From Candidatus Aminicenantes bacterium UBA2199 (GTDB lineage: Bacteria > Acidobacteriota > Aminicenantia > UBA2199): a stretch of 28,403 nucleotides of DNA. The notes under the pieces are model-generated. The model did not search any database. It saw nothing but the letters and a program-made list of their open reading frames with translations, and was not told the DNA's origin. A program made the position numbers and the translations under genes. This document shows, piece after piece, positions 23,369 through 28,403 of the stretch. Every line of letters begins with the position of its first letter. The stretch's first letter is position 1. The stretch lies in the NCBI GenBank assembly GCA_002327965.1, contig DCVB01000005.1, forward strand, positions 1 to 28,403, in the 5' to 3' direction.

Positions 23369-23378
23369 GGGTCGCCTC

Positions 23379-23407
23379 ATTATAGGGCAAACAGGAATGC
23401 AAGGCAA
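23379..23407 (-). promoter_or_regulatory. Sigma70-type promoter of ribBA
   Basis: Minus strand TTGCCT (23407-23402), 17-base spacer, perfect TATAAT (23384-23379). Predicted start near 23372, 84 bases upstream of ribBA and about 4 bases upstream of the leader-peptide ATG. Confidence 0.65.
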
Positions 23408-23447
23408 GGCGGGGCTGGCCGTCATTTTTCTTTTTTCCCCCTGCGCC

Positions 23448-23472
23448 TGCCGGGCGCCTCGCGCTCCCGGCA
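23448..23472. promoter_or_regulatory. Dyad between divergent ribBA and CAP promoters
   Basis: Perfect 7-base arms TGCCGGG (23448-23454) and CCCGGCA (23466-23472) around an 11-base centre, midway between the two divergent promoters. It lacks a T-tract on either strand, so a shared operator is more likely than a terminator, but chance in GC-rich DNA cannot be excluded. Confidence 0.3.
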
Positions 23473-23498
23473 TGCCCTGCCGCACCGCTCCCGTCTTT

Positions 23499-23527
23499 TT
23501 GACTTTTCCCCGGCGAATCCCTAGAAT
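23499..23527 (+). promoter_or_regulatory. Promoter giving a leaderless CAP-gene mRNA
   Basis: TTGACT (23499-23504), 17-base spacer, TAGAAT (23522-23527). ATG 23535 follows the -10 box by seven bases, so the predicted +1 is at or beside the start codon. Confidence 0.65.
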
Positions 23528-23534
23528 CACCTCA

Positions 23535-24704
23535 ATGCCGCGAATGAAAATTGCCCTGGGAATGATGTGGCTGTGCCTGGCGCTGGCCGGCCAGGAAGTG
23601 GAAGACCTGGGGCTCAGCCCCGGGCAAATGGAAGACAAGCTGCTCCTGCTGGTCAACCGGGAAAGAAGCGGCCGGGGATTGGCCGAGCTGCGCTTCGATC
23701 CGCTGCTGCGCGACATGGCCCGCGCCCACAGCCGGAAAATGATGGACGAGAACAGGCTCGGCCATGATTTTCCCGGCTACGAAAAGCTGGATGAGCGCGC
23801 GGCCCGGGCCGGCGCGTATTTCAGCAAGGTCGGCGAGAACGTGGCCAAAAGCGAAACCTTCGTCGTCCGCTTTTTTCATGAGGCGCTGCTGGCCAGCCCG
23901 GAGCACCGGGAAAACATCCTGGACGGGGATTTCACCCACCTGGGGGTCGGGATCGGCAAAACCGGGGACACGTATTTTGTCACGCAGGAATTCGGCACTC
24001 TTTTCGAACCCCTTGCCCGGGAAGAAGCGGAACGTGAAATGGCAAGAAGGCTCAGCATCCGCTTCAACGGCAGGATGGCCCTGCCGGAGAGCACAGCGGA
24101 CGAGATGCGGGAATTCTGCCGGCGTTCAGCGGCGCTGTTCCTGCAGGGCCAGCCTCAGCCGGCGATCCCGGAATCCTTTGGGTCGGCCGCCGTTCTCGAC
24201 CTGAATTTCACCGACCTGGATGCCGGCATGCTCAAGATACTCGGGGAATTACAGGGGATGCGGCTGCTCCATTGGTCGCTGGGGATGACGTTCGGGCGCA
24301 CGGCCCGCAACCCCGGCGGCACCTATGCCCTGTCCCTGCTGCTCTTCCCCGACCTGCGCGACGCCCCGGGCATGTCCGGCGCCATGGACGACTTCGTCTT
24401 CAGGGCCCTGAATGCCACCCGCGGCACAACAGCGGATTCCCGCCTGGCCAGACTGGCGACGGAGATCACCCGGGCGTATTACCGCTCGCCCGGCGATGTC
24501 CCGCAAAGCAAAGCCGACTACAAGTTCTTTTCGGTGTACCAGACCGGCGCCCTGCAGGTGGTACCCGAAGATATCGCGAAAATGATCGCCGGCAACGCCA
24601 ATATCCGCTCCATCGGCATCGATGTTTTCTATCCCCTGGCCGAGGGGCTGCCGGGGAACTATTTCATCGTGGCCATCCTGGGCAACAAAAAACCGGGGAA
24701 ATAG
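23535..24704 (+). CDS. Secreted CAP/SCP-domain protein (YkwD-like) with unknown C-terminal half
   Basis: 389 residues. Signal peptide MPRMKIALGMMWLCLALAG, then a bacterial CAP domain at about 30-165: LLVNRERSGRGLAELRFDPLLRDMARAHSRKM, HDFPGY, GENVAKSE, SPEHRENILDGDFTHLGVGIG and YFVTQEF, including the two His and the Glu of the CAP cavity. Residues from about 170 to 389 form a second region with no family I recognise. Bacterial CAP proteins are extracellular or periplasmic with unclear activities. ATG 23535 fits a leaderless start seven bases after TAGAAT; ATG 23544 is an alternative that keeps the signal peptide. Convergent with ribE. Confidence 0.88.
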   Translation: MPRMKIALGMMWLCLALAGQEVEDLGLSPGQMEDKLLLLVNRERSGRGLAELRFDPLLRDMARAHSRKMMDENRLGHDFPGYEKLDERAARAGAYFSKVGENVAKSETFVVRFFHEALLASPEHRENILDGDFTHLGVGIGKTGDTYFVTQEFGTLFEPLAREEAEREMARRLSIRFNGRMALPESTADEMREFCRRSAALFLQGQPQPAIPESFGSAAVLDLNFTDLDAGMLKILGELQGMRLLHWSLGMTFGRTARNPGGTYALSLLLFPDLRDAPGMSGAMDDFVFRALNATRGTTADSRLARLATEITRAYYRSPGDVPQSKADYKFFSVYQTGALQVVPEDIAKMIAGNANIRSIGIDVFYPLAEGLPGNYFIVAILGNKKPGK

Positions 24705-24829
24705 TCCGCGGTTGCCAGGGCAGAATTAATTGTTTTCCTCAAAGAGCGGACGGGAAGGACTTATAATGACTTGTCAAAATAAAACAGAATCGAGTTATTA
24801 ATAAACTATGTAAAATTGAAGCGAGAGTA
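24705..24829. other. AT-rich intergenic gap between convergent genes
   Basis: 125 bases between the CAP gene and ribE, clearly AT-rich against GC-rich surroundings. It holds a plus-strand TATAAT (24762-24767) without a convincing -35 box and a perfect AT palindrome TTATTAATAA (24795-24804). No GC hairpin with T-tract is seen for either gene. Confidence 0.5.
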
Positions 24830-25417
24830 CTATTTGTGTTTCTGAAAATTAAAAAGGTATTTGCCGATCTGGTCCAGCTCGATGTTGACGCGCTCGCCGA
24901 CGCGGAGTAGCTTCAGGTTGGTGGTGGCCAGGGTCTGGGGGATGATCTCCACGGCGAACCAGGAAGCGTTGACCTCGGCCACGGTCAAACTGACGCCGTT
25001 CAAAGCTACTGAACCGCGCGCGACGATGAACTTGCGCCACTCGCGCTCGCGAATGGTGAAGGAAAAGCGCGAGTTGCCGTCGCTCTTGTTGATCGAGCGC
25101 AGGCGCGCCGTGCCGTCGATGTGGCCGCTGACCATGTGCCCGCCGAGGGGGGCGCTCAGGGTGAGCGGCAGCTCGATGTTCAGGAGCGAGCCCTTGGGGC
25201 GGTCCTGGAAATTGGCGAGCTTCAGGGTGGGCGCGGCCAGGTTGAAGCGCAGCAGGTCCTTTTCCCGACCGATCAGGGTCAGGCAGACGCCGTCGACGGC
25301 CACGGAGTCGCCCACGGCCAATGGCTTGTCCAGCGCGACCCGGACGGTCAGGACCGGGCGGTTCTTCTTCTCCAGCGAGACCAGGGTGGCGCTGGCGCCG
25401 ATCAGTCCGGTGAACAT
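24830..25417 (-). CDS. ribE: Riboflavin synthase, alpha chain
   Basis: 195 residues, two lumazine-binding repeats. MFTGLIGASATLVSL opens repeat one with VAVDGVCLTLIG; repeat two contains GHMVSGHIDGTARL and VALNGVSLTVAEVN. It dismutates two 6,7-dimethyl-8-ribityllumazine molecules to riboflavin and the pyrimidinedione in the cytoplasm. The start at ATG 25417 is fixed by the conserved MFTGLI; it overlaps the end of ribD by 16 bases, so it is coupled. The partner lumazine synthase (ribH) is not in the window. Called ribE (ribC in E. coli naming). Confidence 0.96.
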   Translation of the reverse strand: MFTGLIGASATLVSLEKKNRPVLTVRVALDKPLAVGDSVAVDGVCLTLIGREKDLLRFNLAAPTLKLANFQDRPKGSLLNIELPLTLSAPLGGHMVSGHIDGTARLRSINKSDGNSRFSFTIREREWRKFIVARGSVALNGVSLTVAEVNASWFAVEIIPQTLATTNLKLLRVGERVNIELDQIGKYLFNFQKHK

Positions 25418-26520
25418 TTTCTGTACCCCCTGAGGATGCTGCCGTCGGCGAACTCGCTGCAGTGGCAATCGACCAGTTCCAGCGCATCTTCGAGCCGGGC
25501 GACCCCGGAGGCGAAGATCTGGACCGAGTCGCGGCCGCCGACGATCTTGTTGGCAAAGAAAACGGCCATCTCGTCGAAGCGCCTCTCGCGGACAAACGAA
25601 TCGAGCACCTGCCCGCCCCCTTCCACCAGCAGCGAGGCGATGCCCAGCCTGGACAGTTCGCGCAAGACGTCGGCCAGCAACAGGCCGTGGCGGTCGTGGC
25701 CCACAAAAAAATGGAGCGGGACCTTTTTTTTCCGGTTCCTGGCGGCGCGCGAGCTGAAGATGACCAGTGGAAAGCGCTCCTGTTCCCTGAAGATATTCAG
25801 GCGCCGGGAAAGCGAGTTGCTGGAATCAAGAACCACGCGATACAGGGTTTTCCCCTCCCAGCCCGGCTCGCGCAGGGTCAGGCGCGGGTTGTCGGCCACG
25901 ATGTTGCCGCGGCCGGCGAGAATGGCGGAAAACTCGCCGCGCAGGCTGTGCGAATAGCGCCGCCCCTCCGTTGAGGTGACCCAGCGCGAATGGCCGGCAT
26001 CGTCGGTGAGCTTGCCGTCTAGGGAAATGCCGGCGTGCAGGGCCACGTAGGGCCGGCCGGTGCGCATGAACGAGAGGTAATGGCGGTTGATGCGCTCGGC
26101 CTGCTCCCGGCAGAGGCCGATGCGGGTTTCGATGCCAACGGCCCGAAGCCTGGCGAATCCCGAGCCGTTGACCAGCGGGTTGGGATCGACCATGGCCGCG
26201 ACCACCCGCCTGACTTTTTTGGCGATGATCAGGTCGACGCAGGGCGGGGTCTTGCCGAAGTGACCGCAGGGCTCCAGGGTCAGGTAGAGCGTGGCGCCGG
26301 CGACGGCCAGATCCTGCAGCGCCATGCATTCGGCGTGAGCCTCCCCGAAGCGGCGGTGGAAGCCGGCGGCCAGCAGCCTTCCGTCCTTGACGGCCACGGC
26401 GCCGACCATGGGGTTGGGCTCGGTAAGGCCCAGGCCGCGGCCACTCAGCTGCAGGGCGATCTTCATGAATTTCAGGTCCTCGGCCGTCCAGCCGGAGTCG
26501 CCCTCGTGCGTATGGCTCAT
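25402..26520 (-). CDS. ribD: RibD: diaminohydroxyphosphoribosylaminopyrimidine deaminase / uracil reductase
   Basis: 372 residues from ATG 26520, which overlaps the ftsY stop (ATGA). Deaminase domain (about 12-150): PNPMVGAVAV, HAEC with the zinc His and catalytic Glu, TLEPCGHFGKTPPCVD with the two zinc Cys. Reductase domain (about 155-372): RPYVALHAGISLDGKLTD, GRGNIVADNPRLT, LLVEGGGQVLDSFV and FFANKIVGGRDSV. Both active sites look complete. It performs the second and third steps of the pyrimidine branch of riboflavin synthesis. Being translationally coupled to ftsY is unusual. Confidence 0.96.
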   Translation of the reverse strand: MSHTHEGDSGWTAEDLKFMKIALQLSGRGLGLTEPNPMVGAVAVKDGRLLAAGFHRRFGEAHAECMALQDLAVAGATLYLTLEPCGHFGKTPPCVDLIIAKKVRRVVAAMVDPNPLVNGSGFARLRAVGIETRIGLCREQAERINRHYLSFMRTGRPYVALHAGISLDGKLTDDAGHSRWVTSTEGRRYSHSLRGEFSAILAGRGNIVADNPRLTLREPGWEGKTLYRVVLDSSNSLSRRLNIFREQERFPLVIFSSRAARNRKKKVPLHFFVGHDRHGLLLADVLRELSRLGIASLLVEGGGQVLDSFVRERRFDEMAVFFANKIVGGRDSVQIFASGVARLEDALELVDCHCSEFADGSILRGYRKCSPD

Positions 26521-27395
26521 CGTCCCAGCAGCGAGGACACGAACTCGTTGGCGGAGAATTCCCACAGGTCGGCCTGCGTCTCCCCGGTGCCGACGAAAAA
26601 GACCGGCAGCTTCATCCCGGCGGCGATGCTGACGATCGTGCCGCCCTTGGCCGTGCCGTCCAGCTTGGCCAGGACCAGGCCGTTGATCCCCGAGAATTCC
26701 CGGAACTTCTCCGCCTGCACCAGGGCGTTCTGGCCGGTGGAGGCGTCGAGGACCAGCCAGGTCTCCGCCGGCTGGCCGGGGGCGATCTTGGCGATGATGC
26801 GCGTGAGCTTTTCCAGCTCGCGCATCAGGTTCTCCTTGCTCTGCATGCGACCGGCGGTGTCGATGACCAGTAAATCATGGTCGCCGGCCCGCCAGGACTG
26901 CATGGCGTTGAAAACGACCGAGCCGGGATCGGCGCCGCGCTCGCCGCCGACGACCGGAATGCCCAGCTTTTCCCCCCACAGGGAGAGCTGGGTGGAACCG
27001 GCGGCGCGGAAGGTGTCGGCGGCGGCCAGCAGGACGCGGCGGCCCTGCTCCCGGAAATAATGAGCCAGCTTGGCGGCACTGGTCGTCTTGCCGCTGCCGT
27101 TGACCCCGACCAGCATCAGGACGTTCTTTCCGGCAGGGTCCAGGGGGCGGCGCGGAGCCGGGAAGAGGTTCAGGAGCTCGCGGCGCAGGATCTCGACGCA
27201 TGCTTCCATGGCGTCTCCGCCGCCGGCCTTGCCGGCAACGGCGCGGGTGAGGCGCTCGACCACCGGCAGGGAGATGTCGGCCAGGAGCAGCTGCTCCTCC
27301 AGCTCGGCCAGCGCCTCCTCCCGGCTTCTGCCGGGGGCGAAAAGCGCCGCCAGCTTGTCCTGAAACTTGCCGCGGAACAGGTCCTTGAACGCCAT
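26517..27395 (-). CDS. ftsY: Signal recognition particle receptor FtsY
   Basis: 292 residues, the NG core only, lacking the long acidic N-terminal A domain of E. coli FtsY. N domain about 1-80; G domain with GVNGSGKTTSAAKLA (P-loop), AADTFRAAGSTQL, LLVIDTAGRM, LVLAKLDGTAKGG and GTGETQADLWEF, which is diagnostic of FtsY. It docks SRP-ribosome complexes on the membrane. The start ATG 27395 follows a perfect TATAAT by six bases, so it may be translated from a leaderless mRNA. The start of a small operon ftsY-ribD-ribE. Confidence 0.96.
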   Translation of the reverse strand: MAFKDLFRGKFQDKLAALFAPGRSREEALAELEEQLLLADISLPVVERLTRAVAGKAGGGDAMEACVEILRRELLNLFPAPRRPLDPAGKNVLMLVGVNGSGKTTSAAKLAHYFREQGRRVLLAAADTFRAAGSTQLSLWGEKLGIPVVGGERGADPGSVVFNAMQSWRAGDHDLLVIDTAGRMQSKENLMRELEKLTRIIAKIAPGQPAETWLVLDASTGQNALVQAEKFREFSGINGLVLAKLDGTAKGGTIVSIAAGMKLPVFFVGTGETQADLWEFSANEFVSSLLGR

Positions 27396-27401
27396 GGCCG
27401 C

Positions 27402-27407
27402 ATTATA
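27402..27407 (-). promoter_or_regulatory. -10 box of a leaderless ftsY promoter
   Basis: Minus strand TATAAT (27407-27402) then GCGGCC then ATG 27395. The -35 region at 17 bases reads TGGTAA, a weak match. The sequence around it, GCTATAATG, is the same as at the ABC exporter promoter. Confidence 0.5.
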
Positions 27408-27433
27408 GCGGAAGCGCGGGCCCTTTACCAGGC

Positions 27434-27925
27434 CTAGAAGAAGCCCACCACCATGCCGACCAGGCCGGCGATGGTGTTGGTCCAGACGTCGTTGGCGTCG
27501 ACCACCCGGCCGCGGATGAATACCTGGATCAGCTCGAAGGCGAAGGCAGAGGCGAAGAGCAGAAAAAAGGGGAGCGGGGAGGAACCCCGCCTGTTCTCCT
27601 TGACCAGCAGGATGCCCAGGATGAAAAATTCGGTGATATGCAGGAAATTGGAAAAGAAAACCTGGTTAAGGAATAGGCGTTGCTGGAACAGGAAATAGAA
27701 GACGACGGCGGCCGCCAGCAGGATGGCGGCGTGGTCCAGGACCTTGCCGCTGCGGGCCGCCCTGAAAAAAGCCAGGAGAAAAAAAGCGGCCAGGATGCCC
27801 AGCATAAGGTAGCTGACGAAATGAAAGCCGCGGATGCCCAGCAGCGCGTTCCTGACCTGCAGGTGGAAAGGGGAGGTGGCCAGCAGGAGGAGGATGTAGA
27901 GCAGGGACAGCTTGAATTTCTTCAA
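27434..27925 (-). CDS. VanZ-like family membrane protein
   Basis: 163 residues, about five membrane helices. The C-terminal part AFELIQVFIRGRVVDANDVWTNTIAGLVGMVVG is the VanZ-like family signature (Glu-Gln, Arg, Asp, Asn spacing). VanZ gives low-level teicoplanin resistance, but most VanZ-like proteins in bacteria have no known role, so no resistance is claimed. The start is a TTG at 27925 overlapping the recA stop (TTGA), so it is coupled to recA. Ends 38 bases before ftsY. Confidence 0.8.
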   Translation of the reverse strand: MKKFKLSLLYILLLLATSPFHLQVRNALLGIRGFHFVSYLMLGILAAFFLLAFFRAARSGKVLDHAAILLAAAVVFYFLFQQRLFLNQVFFSNFLHITEFFILGILLVKENRRGSSPLPFFLLFASAFAFELIQVFIRGRVVDANDVWTNTIAGLVGMVVGFF

Positions 27926-28403
27926 CGAGGCTCTTTTTCCCGCTCGCGCAGCATGGGCGAGGACTTCTCAAGGATCTTGTCCTTTATTTCCGCGAACAGC
28001 TTGCGGTCCTCCTCGAACAGCTTGCGCACGGACTCCTTGCCCTGGCCCAGGCGGTTGTCGTTGTAGGAGTACCAGGCGCCGGTCTTGCTGATGATGCCGT
28101 AGAGCACGCCCAGTTCGATCAGGTCGCTTTCCTTGGAAAATCCCTTGCCGTAGTACAGGTCGACCTCGACGTCCTTGAAAGGCGGGGCCATCTTGTTCTT
28201 GACGATCTTGATGCGCACGCGGCCGCCGACGATGTCGGTGCCTTCCTTGATGGCCATGATGCGCTTGACCTCGATGCGCATGGAGCTGTAGAACTTCAGC
28301 GCCCGGCCGCCGGTGGTGACCTCGGGATTGCCGACGAACATGCCGATCTTCTCGCGCAGCTGGTTGAGGAAGATGAATGTGGTCTTGGAGCGCGCGACGA
28401 TGG
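27922..28403 (-). CDS. recA: Recombinase RecA, C-terminal part (5' end outside window)
   Basis: The last 160 residues of RecA. VARSKTTFIFLNQLREKIGMFVGNPEVTTGGRALKFYSSMRIEVKRI covers the L2 loop region and following strand; then GGRVRIKIVKNKMAPPFKDVEVDLYYGKGFSKESDLIELGVLYGIISKTGAWYSYNDNRLGQGKESVRKLF, the C-terminal domain, ending in a short charged tail. The Walker A and B regions lie beyond the right edge. RecA is the strand-exchange protein and SOS co-protease, and is the partner DprA loads during transformation; the two genes are 25 kb apart here. Confidence 0.97.
   Translation of the reverse strand, partial: IVARSKTTFIFLNQLREKIGMFVGNPEVTTGGRALKFYSSMRIEVKRIMAIKEGTDIVGGRVRIKIVKNKMAPPFKDVEVDLYYGKGFSKESDLIELGVLYGIISKTGAWYSYNDNRLGQGKESVRKLFEEDRKLFAEIKDKILEKSSPMLREREKEPR

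Noticed and set aside
23289..23534. FMN riboswitch upstream of ribBA
   Set aside because: None of the conserved RFN-element blocks could be found on the minus strand; only a short leader with one bulged hairpin is present.
25418..25480. FMN riboswitch or separate promoter before ribE
   Set aside because: The region is the coding end of ribD, and ribE overlaps it; no RFN blocks seen.
27434..27925. Glycopeptide resistance gene vanZ
   Set aside because: Only the broad VanZ-like family signature is present, with no other van genes; this family is common in susceptible bacteria.

Overview
The window reads as an ordinary stretch of bacterial chromosome from a GC-rich, Gram-negative (diderm), at least partly anaerobic organism. 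Diderm: it encodes LptF/LptG lipopolysaccharide-export permease halves (fused in one chain), an EnvC-like amidase activator and a YibQ-type deacetylase. Anaerobic chemistry: a four-subunit 2-oxoacid:ferredoxin oxidoreductase, a small 2[4Fe-4S] ferredoxin and a ferredoxin-bearing DUF362 protein. The mix of genes would fit an uncultured phylum such as Aminicenantes or an Acidobacteriota relative; that placement is a guess from gene content, not a measurement. No tRNA, rRNA, CRISPR array, phage gene or transposase was seen.

Layout. 1-1342 (minus): the start of a STAS-domain protein with its own promoter, then a DUF362/ferredoxin protein. 1600-10510 (plus): a tight run hup-dprA-topA-trmFO-xerC-flippase-like membrane protein-envC-like-polysaccharide deacetylase, nearly all overlapping by 4-25 bases. 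It begins with the dprA-topA-trmFO-xerC order known from Firmicutes and ends with the envC-yibQ pair known from Enterobacteria, so DNA processing and chromosome resolution sit in one unit with septal cell-wall remodelling. 10511-12842: a single MsbA-like ABC exporter gene bracketed by two intergenic repeat islands, including a 67-bp inverted repeat (one copy on each side) and arrays of 7-bp units. 12843-17213 (plus): AIM24-family protein, ferredoxin with promoter and terminator, site-2 protease, fused LptF-LptG. 17320-21328 (plus): korD-korA-korB-korC with ATGA overlaps, then tyrS one base later. 21350-23368 (minus): ribBA, preceded by a possible leader peptide, and a HEAT-repeat gene. 23535-24704 (plus): secreted CAP-domain protein. 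24830-28403 (minus): recA (partial), a VanZ-like membrane protein, ftsY, ribD and ribE, so the riboflavin genes are split between two loci.

The most notable non-genic signals are (1) the repeat islands around the ABC exporter and (2) a recurrent arrangement in which a sigma70-type -10 box lies only 6-13 bases upstream of a start codon (lptFG, ftsY, the CAP gene, the ABC exporter, the deacetylase, the ribBA leader and an upstream start of the AIM24 gene). This suggests leaderless or nearly leaderless mRNAs are common in this organism. I found no obviously new multi-gene system; most genes are recognisable housekeeping families.
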